Source: JBFLYC01 sp040756735
GTDB lineage: Bacteria > Bacillota > DSM-16504 > Desulfitibacterales > Desulfitibacteraceae
Assembly: GCA_040756735.1 (NCBI GenBank)
Contig: JBFLYC010000017.1
Location: 1-64,000, forward strand
Length of the DNA stretch: 64,000 nt
Direction of reading: 5' to 3'
Shown: piece by piece, positions 17,941 to 26,358 of the stretch
Layout: the number at the start of each line of letters is the position of its first letter
Numbering within the stretch: the stretch's first letter is position 1
The notes under the pieces: generated by a model
Databases searched by the model: none
Told to the model about the DNA's origin: nothing
The model's input: only the letters and a program-made list of their open reading frames with translations
Translations under genes and position numbers: made by a program

Positions 17941-18143
17941 TTTGCGTATTATGGCAATTCGCCCTATTTAACTAAATTCCTGCCTAAAAAAAGAAAAATC
18001 CATTTATCTTTTCCATAGAAATATATTGTAGCAGTATAATAAAAACAAATATTGAATTGAGGATGACTTACGAACTGCGAAACTATAAGATTTATACGAA
18101 AATAGTGGGGAATATAAGTAGGGCGTTAATTTGGATTGTTCTT

Positions 18144-18551
18144 CTATTGTTCTATATTTAAGACCTTCATCCGGTATTGTAAGTGCTGCCTTGAAATACC
18201 TAATTGTCTGGCGCTTCTGCTTATATTATATTGGTTGTTCTCAAGACATTGAGTAATTATGCCCTTTTCAATGGCATTCATGGTGTCTTTTAGATTATGA
18301 TTGTCACTGATTTTATGGGGATAGGTTTTAAACGGCGTACTAACCAGCTTATCGCACATAAAGGGCGGTAAATGTCTCAAACATAACAAAGAATCATCAA
18401 TCTCAGCCATATTCATGGCATGTTCAATAGTGTGTTCAAGTTCACGTATGTTACCAGGCCAATTGTATTTTTCAAACAGTCCTAATAAATCGTCCGTAAC
18501 GCCTTGGATTGATTTACCCATTATTTTGTTGTGGGGTTCAATAAAATGCCT
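18144..18551 (-). pseudogene. Sigma-54 activator, C-terminal fragment (cut by IS)
   Basis: C-terminal part of a sigma-54-dependent enhancer-binding protein: the end of the AAA+ domain (NWPGNIRELEHTIEHAMN) and a Fis-type helix-turn-helix (NISRSARQLGISRQHLQYRM). Upstream in frame it reads HFIEPHNKIMGKSIQG, which joins without a gap to the RH at the other side of the IS. The gene is therefore interrupted by the IS3-family insertion, and the fragment has no proper start. Confidence 0.85.
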
Positions 18552-18620
18552 CTATAGCCCCCTAGAAGACTTGGAGAAAACATATGAAATATGTTAGCAT
18601 TAATATAGGGGGTAGAGATA

Positions 18621-18932
18621 ATGGCAAAAAAGAACTATAGTCTTGAATTCAAAGAACAGATTATTAAAGAATGCCAGGAAATAGGTAATGTTGCATTAGT
18701 AGCTAGAAGGCATGAACTTTCACCAAGCAATATTCATACATGGATCCAGACAAGACGTAAAAATGGTTCAGTAAAATCCTTGCCTAAAGCTAAAGAAGCC
18801 AGAATCAAAGCTATGGAAAAACAGTTAAAAGAAGTTGCTGCAGAAAATGACAGACTAAAACGACTCCTAGCAGAAAAAGAACTAGAGTTGTCAATTCTAA
18901 AGGAACTGAGGGATTGTGCAAACCCTCGGTAG
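18621..18932 (+). CDS. IS3-family transposase OrfA
   Basis: A 103-residue DNA-binding protein. It begins MAKKNYSLEFKEQIIKECQE with the helix-turn-helix typical of the IS3 OrfA (HTH_Tnp_1), followed by a leucine-zipper coiled coil (KEVAAENDRLKRLLAEKELE). The end overlaps orfB by 19 bases in another frame, consistent with programmed minus-one frameshifting to give the OrfAB transposase; an A-rich stretch lies before the overlap. Confidence 0.93.
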   Translation: MAKKNYSLEFKEQIIKECQEIGNVALVARRHELSPSNIHTWIQTRRKNGSVKSLPKAKEARIKAMEKQLKEVAAENDRLKRLLAEKELELSILKELRDCANPR

Positions 18933-19879
18933 CCGATCACGTTACCATTGCAAAAAGGTGGATAGAAAAGGGCTATAATACAACCATTGTCCTTAACGTG
19001 ATCGGCCTAGCATCATCCACCTATTACTACCACACAGAAAAAGAAAATAAAGGTGACAAGAAGCCACCACAAAGGCGGACTGGACGTAAGATACCAGGTT
19101 ACTCCTTAAACAAACAAGGACAGAGAATTTCAGATGAGCGCATCAAAGAATATCTCTGTGAGCTTATTACTGGTGATGGTTTTCCCTATGGCTATAAGAA
19201 GCTAACCATTAGCTTGCAAGAGGATTACGGACTAATAATCAACCACAAAAAGGTATATAGGCTTTGCAAAGAACTTGATATCTTACGTCCACAGCGCAAA
19301 ATTTATCCTAACCGCCCGAGAAAGCTAGCTAAACGAGAAAAGGCAACAGGTTCCAACCAGCTCTGGCAAGCAGACTTAAAATATGGGTATATAGCTGGTA
19401 CAGATCAGTTCTTCTTTCAGCTATCAATAATAGATGTATTTGACAAAGAAGCAGTAGGCTATCATTTAGGATTAAGTGCTACAGCAAAGGATGCCTGCAG
19501 GGTATTGACTTCTGCTCTTATAAAACGAGGGTTTAGACCAGGCATGAAATTGCCTATTATTAGGACAGATAATGGTCCTCAGTTTACAGCCAAACTGTTT
19601 AAGAAAACCTGTGACAAATGGAAAATAGAGCACGAAAGAATACCTGTTAAGACACCTAATATGAACGCTTATATAGAATCATTCCATGCTATCTTAGAAG
19701 ATGAGTGCTATAAAAGACATGAATTTAGTAGTTTCATGGAAGTCTACCGTAATGTTAGTGACTACATGGATTATTATAACAACAGGCGCAGGCATGGTAG
19801 TATAGGTTATATGGCTCCAGCCAAGTTTTATAAATCACTGACAGAAGGCAGCATTGCAGGCCGTGAGCTTATTGCTTAG
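18914..19879 (+). CDS. IS3-family transposase OrfB (integrase core)
   Basis: A 321-residue DDE transposase. The first part holds the HTH_21 segment (GDGFPYGYKKLTISLQEDYG), then the rve core with WQADLKYGYIAGTDQFFFQL (first Asp), IRTDNGPQFTAKLF (second Asp) and HERIPVKTPNMNAYIESFHA (Glu), and ends in YNNRRRHGSIGYMAPAKFY. All catalytic residues are present, so the element may still be active. The initiating codon in the track is likely not used; translation is expected by frameshift from orfA. Confidence 0.94.
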   Translation: MCKPSVADHVTIAKRWIEKGYNTTIVLNVIGLASSTYYYHTEKENKGDKKPPQRRTGRKIPGYSLNKQGQRISDERIKEYLCELITGDGFPYGYKKLTISLQEDYGLIINHKKVYRLCKELDILRPQRKIYPNRPRKLAKREKATGSNQLWQADLKYGYIAGTDQFFFQLSIIDVFDKEAVGYHLGLSATAKDACRVLTSALIKRGFRPGMKLPIIRTDNGPQFTAKLFKKTCDKWKIEHERIPVKTPNMNAYIESFHAILEDECYKRHEFSSFMEVYRNVSDYMDYYNNRRRHGSIGYMAPAKFYKSLTEGSIAGRELIA

Positions 19880-19900
19880 GTAAGGCTTAATAATAATTCC

Positions 19901-20027
19901 TCAACCAACCCTTAAGGTAATTCAAGCAGGCTGCCGCAGTGATGCCAAGGGTGCGTTAGCAGGCGTTAGTGGCCCTGCCCTTGACATCACAAGGCAGGTG
20001 GCCGATAATTCATATCGGGTTGGTTGA
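19901..20027 (+). other. Highly structured non-coding tail of the IS
   Basis: TCAACCAACCC (19901-19911) pairs perfectly with GGGTTGGTTGA (20017-20027). Inside it, GTGATGCCAAGGG (19939-19951) pairs with CCCTTGACATCAC (19978-19990), one mismatch. This nested, branched fold lies after the orfB stop and inside the right inverted repeat. It may be a terminator-like or transposition-regulating RNA structure; no coding potential is seen. Confidence 0.55.
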
Positions 20028-20117
20028 TGAAGAACTAGATAATGTCGATATTAATTGAAAAACTTAGGATGGATGAGTTAGTACGCATTTATTCTCCAAT
20101 TCTAGGGGTTCAAACCG

Positions 20118-20309
20118 ATGCCTTATTAAAACGGGAATGTCTTGCAAACGTTGACGTAAGGGGGGAATCTCCAGGTTTACAACAGCAATCCTGTAATAAA
20201 AGTCCTTTCTTAACTGGTTTTTGGCAATGGCTTCTTGCGGTTGGACATTAATAGCGCTGATTATTCTTGGATTAACGGGAATTTCCTTACTGCCAAGTTT
20301 TTGCATGAT
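20118..20309 (-). pseudogene. Sigma-54 activator, middle fragment (other side of IS)
   Basis: In minus frame this reads QKLGSKEIPVNPRIISAINV and RKDFYYRIAVVNLEIPPLRQ, the middle of a sigma-54 AAA+ domain, ending at DIPVLIRH where the IS begins. Upstream (higher coordinates) the gene is missing: the frame stops at about 20310, next to dinD, so the N-terminal sensor and the Walker A part were lost in a separate event. Together with 18144-18551 it is a twice-broken gene. Confidence 0.82.
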
Positions 20310-20321
20310 ATGTAATTCCCC

Positions 20322-21179
20322 CTATTCGTCCAGCATCAGCTTTTTCTTTGAGTTTCTGAGCTTGCGTATTTCCTCGCGTTCAATCGTTTGAATACTTTTC
20401 TCCGGCACAGGCAATTCCTCCGGCAATGTGGCGCCCATTTCGATAATCGCTTTGCGTATCTTTTCAGCGACCTCGAAATGCGTGTTGTTCGCAGCGGCAG
20501 CAGAGGAAACCTCGTCCCGTTTCAGCTTTTCTTCGGTTTGAGAAATCCTGAACAGGTTTGCAATCAGCTCGGTGCTGCCCATGTAATCAAGAATTTTTTC
20601 ATTTTTCTTCAAGCCTTTCTTCGTATGAATATCCGCAACAGTCATACCGCCGTACAGTCCCATGTATCCGGCGTTTTGAAAAATTGCGAATTCTTCATCG
20701 GTAATCACGCCCGCATTATGCGCCGCTTCTGCAAGCAGCTGATTCCACTGTTTGATATTACCGCGAACAACTAATCTCTTATTATTTTCATCAAGCTGAT
20801 TAAAGGCATCCTGAACTTCCTGTCGGCGAGTCTGGATGGCAAAGTAAGTTTGACCCAGTGCAATGATTTCTTTTCGCGGATCGCCGTTTTGAACAATTAA
20901 GTAACACGCATAGCGTGTGAGCTCATAATCTTTTACTTTTCTTTGCGTTAAACTTCCTATCTCGACCATTTTGCTGACCTCAGCAAAATGGTCGTTAACC
21001 TCAAATCCACTGTTTTTGCAGGCAAGAACAGCCCGGTCAATTACCTTTTGAAAATTTCTCCATTGCACATATTCTAAAACTTCAGCAAGCTCCCGTGCGT
21101 ACCAGAATTCACTTCCATTTTCCCGAACATGCTTAATGCTTTCAAATGTTTTGTATTCCTCTGCATTCAGATTCGACAT
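20322..21179 (-). CDS. dinD: DNA damage-inducible protein D (DinD)
   Basis: A 285-residue protein with a BRO-N-type N-terminal domain (GSEFWYARELAEVLEYVQWR) and the DinD-type C-terminal part (GYMGLYGGMTVADIHTKKGL, GSTELIANLFRISQTEEKLK). Its E. coli relative is SOS-induced and inhibits RecA-mediated strand exchange. Start ATG 21179 follows CGGAGG. The gene seems intact although it is surrounded by broken ones; in other genomes it often travels with DNA methyltransferase or helicase genes in defence or mobile islands, and here it follows a helicase remnant on the same strand. Confidence 0.88.
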   Translation of the reverse strand: MSNLNAEEYKTFESIKHVRENGSEFWYARELAEVLEYVQWRNFQKVIDRAVLACKNSGFEVNDHFAEVSKMVEIGSLTQRKVKDYELTRYACYLIVQNGDPRKEIIALGQTYFAIQTRRQEVQDAFNQLDENNKRLVVRGNIKQWNQLLAEAAHNAGVITDEEFAIFQNAGYMGLYGGMTVADIHTKKGLKKNEKILDYMGSTELIANLFRISQTEEKLKRDEVSSAAAANNTHFEVAEKIRKAIIEMGATLPEELPVPEKSIQTIEREEIRKLRNSKKKLMLDE

Positions 21180-21198
21180 TAATTATTCCTCCGTATCC

Positions 21199-21598
21199 TC
21201 AAACAATCCCAAACGAGATGGTCATAATATGTTCTGTTTTGGATGTCCCGGCCAGTCTTGATGACTGGGAATCTTCTAAATCTTCCTGTTCCTCCAGCAA
21301 TTCATCATATGTATCATAGTCATCGAGATTTAATTTACGTTCAATGCCTTTAAGTTTTCCTTCCAGCCGGTCAATCAATGAATTTAATGTACCGGAAATA
21401 GCGAAAGTTGAAGATGCAAGCAATTTACGCAATACCAGCGTGATCAACGTCCGTTGTCCCTGAGGCAGGGCACAAAGCTTGTCCGAACGAAGATAATCCG
21501 AAACATAGTTATACAAAGTTATCAGCAAGGAGTACTCCGTTGGAAAGCGGTGATTTTAAGGCAAAAAAGGCGGCATCTACCTGATGGGGGTTCAGATC
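21199..21598 (-). pseudogene. SNF2-type DEAD/DEAH helicase remnant (internal deletion)
   Basis: Two parts of one helicase are joined. At about 21598-21540 one frame reads DLNPHQVDAAFFALKSPLSN then GVLLAD, the segment just before Walker A of RapA/SNF2-like helicases. It then switches frame into LYNYVSDYLRSDKLCALPQG and LVLRKLLASSTFAISGTL, which belongs several hundred residues further on. The Walker A and most motor motifs are missing and the C-terminus is cut. The gene is therefore dead. It lies upstream of dinD on the same strand, suggesting a former defence or mobile island. Confidence 0.72.
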
Positions 21599-21731
21599 GA
21601 TTTTTACGCCGGATATAGCAGAAGCAAGCCCGTTAATGCTCTACTGCGGGCGTTTAAGAAGTATTTGTTCGGCCAAAAAATCTTGTCTGATACGGCGTAT
21701 ATAATTTCATAATAACCCCCTCTAATCTTTA

Positions 21732-21941
21732 TCATTTCACTTTATCGCTCATTTCCATGATATCGGCTATGTCACAATTTAAAGCTTTGCATATCTTTGC
21801 AAGTATTTCTGTATTTACATTTTCGTTTTTACCGAGTTTTGTTATGGAAGCAGAACTAATTCCTGCAAGCTTTTGCAGGTCTTTCTTTTTTAAGTCCTTA
21901 TCAATTAGGAGTTTCCACAACTTTTTATAACTGATAGCCAC
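21732..21941 (-). CDS. Small XRE-family transcriptional regulator
   Basis: A 69-residue Cro/C1-type helix-turn-helix protein (DLQKLAGISSASITKLGKNE followed by VNTEILAKICKALNCDIADI). GTG 21941 is chosen because GAGGTGG lies five bases before it; the frame stays open much further upstream but that part is AT-rich and unlike any protein. Such short regulators accompany mobile islands and restriction systems; this one sits in the decayed island next to the helicase remnant. The 262 bases before it hold no gene. Confidence 0.82.
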   Translation of the reverse strand: MAISYKKLWKLLIDKDLKKKDLQKLAGISSASITKLGKNENVNTEILAKICKALNCDIADIMEMSDKVK

Positions 21942-22203
21942 TTTGTCCACCTCGCCTGTTTTTTTGACCCAATAAAACACTTTTATTATAACAGTAAAAG
22001 CATGAAAAAACAAGAAATATACGTGCGAATGCAGGAAATATTCAAACGATATATTGATTTTTACGGAAAAGAAATGGTGTAATTTATTAAATAAAGTCAA
22101 ACTTATTTGATGGACAAATAGGTTTGTAGACATCAAGCAGCTATATTTCGTTCTGAACAAATTTATAACAAGCTTCGGAAGAGGTATAAAGGGAGGCGAT
22201 ATC

Positions 22204-22383
22204 ATGGGGCATGAGAGAATTGGTTTTTTACCAAAACGCAAACAATGGAATGCTATTGTTCAGCAGCTTTCTGAATATCAAGCCAGTTCTGAAGCCACTG
22301 TTAAAATAGCAGACGATACATTGACGTGTTTGTCAGAATATATCGATAACAGACCGCTTATCTTTATTGATTATCCGTGTTGA
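22204..22383 (+). pseudogene. Short ORF, probable N-terminal remnant of an island protein
   Basis: Encodes 59 residues beginning MGHERIGFLPKRKQWNAIVQ behind a good ribosome binding site (GGGAGGCGATATC). The charged beginning looks like the start of a larger soluble protein that loses its frame at YIDNRPLIFIDYPC. I do not recognise the family with confidence. It sits next to the helicase remnant on the opposite strand and is probably another truncated member of the same island. Confidence 0.4.
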
Positions 22384-22624
22384 TATAAGGGGTCAATTAT
22401 AGTCACTCCAAGGCAAGAGAGGCACTATCCCTTGAGATAAAGCCTCTTTCTTGCGTTTTCCATATCGGTTTGGGGTATGGTTCAGTAAGTTTCCCTATTA
22501 AACCGCGCCCTTGTCCTGTCCTTTTTATCAAATTATCATCCCAAGGCGAGAAATGCTTAACATTGTTTAAGAATTCTTGCTTTGGCGTTTTTATTTTTGC
22601 CACGCAAAGTATATTTTGTACCTA

Positions 22625-22823
22625 TTAAAGGAAACAAACCCTGCTTTGTGGAATACAAAAAGGACAATCAAAAGCAATTACACCCATGACAAGGCTGTTG
22701 ATATTAAATAAAAACAAATATTAAATGGCAGATGACCAGATGTTAAAGGAAACAAACCCTGCTTTGTGGAATACAAAAAGGACAATCAAAAGCAATTACA
22801 CCCATGACAAGGCTGTTGATATT
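22625..22823 (+). repeat. 81-bp perfect direct duplication upstream of addB
   Basis: Bases 22625-22705 are repeated exactly at 22743-22823, separated by 37 bp. One copy can be read as LKETNPALWNTKRTIKSNYT, continuing to DIGKMLLRIERKG before the addB start, which may be the C-terminal tail of a lost gene. The rest of 22384-22866 (a weak 66-codon minus-strand frame at 22403-22603) shows nothing recognisable. The addB promoter must lie in or near this duplication. Confidence 0.9.
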
Positions 22824-22866
22824 GGCAAAATGTTGTTAAGGATTGAAAGAAAGGGTGTGGTAATCC

Positions 22867-25800
22867 TTGGGTTTAAGGTTTATTCTTGGCAGGGCTGGTT
22901 CAGGAAAAACAGAACACTGCTTAAACAGCATTCGCAGAGAAGCCATGGCTAATCCGGACGGCCCGCCTCTGATACTTTTAGTTCCGGAACAGGCTACCTT
23001 CCAACTTGAAAGGGAGCTTGCGCTCACGGAAGATTTAGGCGGCCTCATGCGTGTACATGTTTTAAGCTTCAAGAGGCTGGCCTGGTGGGTTTTTCGTGAT
23101 GAAGGCGGGTTAGCCCGCAAACATATCGGAGAGCTGGGTAAAAAAATGGTCCTTAAACGGCTCTTGGAAAACCGCAAGGATGAGCTTGCGGTGTTTGCCA
23201 GGGCGGCCAAACAGCCTGGCTTCCTGGACGTACTTGCAAGGAATTTGTCGGAACTGAAAAGATATCTGATAAGTCCCAGGCAGCTTGGAGGGAGCGCGGG
23301 TTTTTTTGAGTTAGACCAACAAGCTGCCCTGGCTGCAAAACTTAAAGAAATAAGTCTGCTATACAAGGACTTTGAGGAATACATGGAGGGGCGTTTTATA
23401 GACCCTGATGACTACCTGACCTTATTAGCCAATAAATTGCCCGCCGCCAGATTAATTGACGGAGCCGCAGTATGGGTGGATGAATTTACAGGTTTTACAC
23501 CCCAGGAATACCTGGTTTTGGAGCAGCTGTTAAAAAGGGCTGAGCAGGTCAATGTTGCTCTCTGCCTGGACCCAGGCAGCCTGGATAAACCCATAGAAGA
23601 CGAAGAGCGCTTTTACATAACCAGGGAGACCCATATAAAACTTACAAGGCTTGCCCAGGGGTTAAATATACCCATAGAGCAGAATATACTGCTGCCTGCA
23701 TCCCCAGGTGAAACACCTTATAGATTTGCCTGCTCAAAGGATTTAGCTCACCTGGAAAAAGCTTATGCAGCAGGTGAAATGACAGGGATTGCCCTGGAAT
23801 GTGAAAGCATTAAACTGACTGCTGCCGTTAACAGGAGAGCTGAAGTAGAGGGAGCAGCCAGGGAGATCCTGCGCCTTGCAAGGACAGCCGGGTATAGATG
23901 GAAGGACATGGCAGTTATTTTAAGGGACTTTGAAGGTTATCACGAACTCATACAAACCGTATTTACGGATCAAAGCATTCCCTTTTTCATGGACAAGAAA
24001 AGACCGGTGATGCACCACCCCTTAATTGAGCTCATTTTGTCAGGGGTTCAATTAGTCATGGACAACTGGGCCTATGAACCCCTTTTTCGCTGCTTGAAAA
24101 CAGACTTTCTCCCCATGAGCAGGGACAAGGTGGATAGAATTGAAAATTATGTGCTGGCCCATGGCATTAAGGGGAAAGCCTGGACCGGCGAAAAACCCTG
24201 GACCTATTACAAAAAGCATACCCTGGGAGAGGACTTTGACCCTGGGGAAAGGGAGCAGCAGGAGTTAGCTGAAATCAATGCTATCAGGACAGAGGTCTTG
24301 ACTATCCTTCTTGGGTTTTACCAGGCTTTAAAAAAGGCCGGCACTGTGAAGGAGCAGAGCGCTGTTATCTACGACTTGTTGGAAAAACTTAAGGTCCGGC
24401 AGACCCTGGACAGCTGGAGCAGGCAATGTTTGGAAAAGGGTGAATTGGAGCAGGCAAGAGAACATACCCAGATTATCGGCGCTGTTAATCAGGTTTTTGA
24501 GGAAATGGTTGAGGCCCTTGGTGGGGAAACACTAGCTTTAGACGAGTACCTGCAGATAATTGGGGCGGGATTAAATGGCATACAGCTAGGTCTCATCCCT
24601 CCAGGGCTTGACCAGGTGGTTGTGGTATCCTTAGGCCGTTCACGTACACCTGATATCAAGGCCGCTTTTTTGCTGGGAGCCACTGATGGCGTATTTCCCA
24701 AAAGACCCTCGGGGGAGGGTTTGCTGACAGAGACGGAAAGGGAGCAGCTTGCAAGGGTCGGCATGGAATTGGCCCCTGGTGAAAACAGGCTGGCGGTTGA
24801 CGAAGAGTATCTGGTATATACGGGTCTTACCAGGGCCGGAGAGTATTTGTGGATAAGCTATCCCCTGGCAGATTCAGAAGGCAGGGCCTTAATGCCTTCC
24901 ATGATTATCGATAGTTTAAAGAGGCTTTTTCCTGGAATCAAGGAGAGACTTGCAGCAATAGAACCAAGGGATGATGAGGAAGCCTATGAGTATTTAAGCA
25001 GCCCCCAGGGTGTAATGCCCATTTTGATAAGCCGGCTGCGAAACCTGAAAGAAGGCGCCTGGCTCCATCCCATGTGGTTTGCCCTGTATAACTGGCTGTT
25101 GGAACAAGACCACCTTAAGAGCAAATATGCAAAAACCCTTAAAGGCCTTTTCTGGGTTAATCAAGAAAAAGCTCTTCCTCCTGAAGTATGCGGCAAGGTT
25201 TTCCCAAAAAGGCTCCGGACAAGTATTTCCCGGCTTGAGAAATATAAGGGCTGCCCCTTTGCTCACTTTCTTAACTATGGCTTAAAACTAAAGAAAAGAG
25301 ATATTTACAAGCTGGAAGCGCCTGATTACGGCCAGTTTTACCATGCGGTATTAAAAGAGTTTTACAGCACGCTCCTTGCTCGTGGATTAACCCTGGCTGA
25401 GGCCGGTGAGGCTGAGGTCAGCCGGTTCTTTCATGAAGTAATGGATCGTATAGCTCCGCAGCTGCAGAATGAAATTTTGATGACATCAAACAGGTATAAG
25501 TACCTGAGCAAGAAACTCAAAGAAATTATCTGGCAGAGTATCCAGGCCTTGAGAGAGCATGCAAGGCGCAGCGAGTTTTCCCCGGTGGGTTTGGAAGTGG
25601 CCTTTGGATATGAAGAAAGTACCTTGCCTGCCCTGAGCATTAAGATTAATGAGGACCAATATCTTGATCTTACAGGCCGAATCGACAGGGTTGATGCCGG
25701 TCCAGCCCAGGAGGAGAGCTATTTGTCTGTCATAGACTACAAATCAGGAAACACAAATCTCAAGCTGCCTGACATCTACCATGGATTAACTCTGCAGCTG

Positions 25801-26358
25801 CTTGCTTATCTCATTGTCTGCCTGGAAAACTCCAGCCATTTTGGCCTGCATGAGGCCAAGCCCGGCGGTCTCTTATATTTTCGGATTCACAACCCCTTGA
25901 TCAAATGGGGCGAAGTCTTTGATGAGGAACGGGTCAAGAAGACTCTTTTAAAGGCTTATAAAATGAAAGGGATGGTACTGGCTGACCCTGAAATGATTCG
26001 TTTAATGGATAAGTCTCTTGTAAGCGGTCGTTCAGATGTGATTAATAATGTTGGGCTGGACAAGGCAGGCGGGTTTTACAAGGGTTCTGCCGTATTTAAT
26101 GAAGAACAGTTTGCGCTTTTAAAGGAACATTTTTTGAAAACAGTAAAAGAAACAGGCTTGGAAATTACCTCCGGCAAGGTGACCATTGAACCATATAAAA
26201 AAGGCGTTTTTAAGCCCTGCAGCTACTGTTCTTTCAAGCCGGTATGCCAATTTGATGTTTTATTTATAGAGAATAATTACAGATTGATAGGAAGGGTTAA
26301 GGATGATGAGGTCTGGGAAGCCCTGGCTTCTCAGAAGGGAGGGGATTTCCATGGCTAG
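22867..26358 (+). CDS. addB: ATP-dependent helicase/deoxyribonuclease subunit B (AddB)
   Basis: B subunit of the AddAB double-strand-break processing complex, 1163 residues as expected. It has the Walker A motif GRAGSGKT at residues 8-15, inactive-helicase-like repeats, the nuclease motif SVIDYKSG near residue 955, and the four-cysteine iron-sulfur site made of one Cys near residue 796 (KGCPFAH) and three in CSYCSFKPVC near residue 1117. The frame starts at TTG 22867 after an in-frame stop, so this is the only reasonable start despite a weak ribosome binding site. It overlaps addA by eight bases. Confidence 0.96.
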   Translation: MGLRFILGRAGSGKTEHCLNSIRREAMANPDGPPLILLVPEQATFQLERELALTEDLGGLMRVHVLSFKRLAWWVFRDEGGLARKHIGELGKKMVLKRLLENRKDELAVFARAAKQPGFLDVLARNLSELKRYLISPRQLGGSAGFFELDQQAALAAKLKEISLLYKDFEEYMEGRFIDPDDYLTLLANKLPAARLIDGAAVWVDEFTGFTPQEYLVLEQLLKRAEQVNVALCLDPGSLDKPIEDEERFYITRETHIKLTRLAQGLNIPIEQNILLPASPGETPYRFACSKDLAHLEKAYAAGEMTGIALECESIKLTAAVNRRAEVEGAAREILRLARTAGYRWKDMAVILRDFEGYHELIQTVFTDQSIPFFMDKKRPVMHHPLIELILSGVQLVMDNWAYEPLFRCLKTDFLPMSRDKVDRIENYVLAHGIKGKAWTGEKPWTYYKKHTLGEDFDPGEREQQELAEINAIRTEVLTILLGFYQALKKAGTVKEQSAVIYDLLEKLKVRQTLDSWSRQCLEKGELEQAREHTQIIGAVNQVFEEMVEALGGETLALDEYLQIIGAGLNGIQLGLIPPGLDQVVVVSLGRSRTPDIKAAFLLGATDGVFPKRPSGEGLLTETEREQLARVGMELAPGENRLAVDEEYLVYTGLTRAGEYLWISYPLADSEGRALMPSMIIDSLKRLFPGIKERLAAIEPRDDEEAYEYLSSPQGVMPILISRLRNLKEGAWLHPMWFALYNWLLEQDHLKSKYAKTLKGLFWVNQEKALPPEVCGKVFPKRLRTSISRLEKYKGCPFAHFLNYGLKLKKRDIYKLEAPDYGQFYHAVLKEFYSTLLARGLTLAEAGEAEVSRFFHEVMDRIAPQLQNEILMTSNRYKYLSKKLKEIIWQSIQALREHARRSEFSPVGLEVAFGYEESTLPALSIKINEDQYLDLTGRIDRVDAGPAQEESYLSVIDYKSGNTNLKLPDIYHGLTLQLLAYLIVCLENSSHFGLHEAKPGGLLYFRIHNPLIKWGEVFDEERVKKTLLKAYKMKGMVLADPEMIRLMDKSLVSGRSDVINNVGLDKAGGFYKGSAVFNEEQFALLKEHFLKTVKETGLEITSGKVTIEPYKKGVFKPCSYCSFKPVCQFDVLFIENNYRLIGRVKDDEVWEALASQKGGDFHG

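Larger units (their letters stand above)
18552..20117 (+). mobile_element. IS3-family insertion sequence
   Basis: An element of about 1566 bp flanked by ATGCCT on both sides (18546-18551 and 20118-20123), interpreted as the target duplication. Ends are imperfect inverted repeats: CCCCTAGAAGACTTGGAGAA at the left, and CCCCTAGAATTGGAGAA read inward from the right, a 3-base gap apart. It carries orfA and orfB in overlapping frames. Removing the element and one target copy restores an uninterrupted reading frame of the host sigma-54 gene, which confirms the borders. It has an unusually long, structured 240-base non-coding right end. Confidence 0.88.

Noticed and set aside
22403..22603. A 66-codon minus-strand frame starting MAKIKTPKQEF
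   Set aside because: No family recognised, weak start site, and it lies in a decayed zone. It may be a fragment but cannot be supported as a gene.
22725..22952. A 75-codon frame over the 81-bp duplication
   Set aside because: Its end runs into addB in another frame. The first part may be the tail of a lost gene, but it has no start or ribosome binding site.
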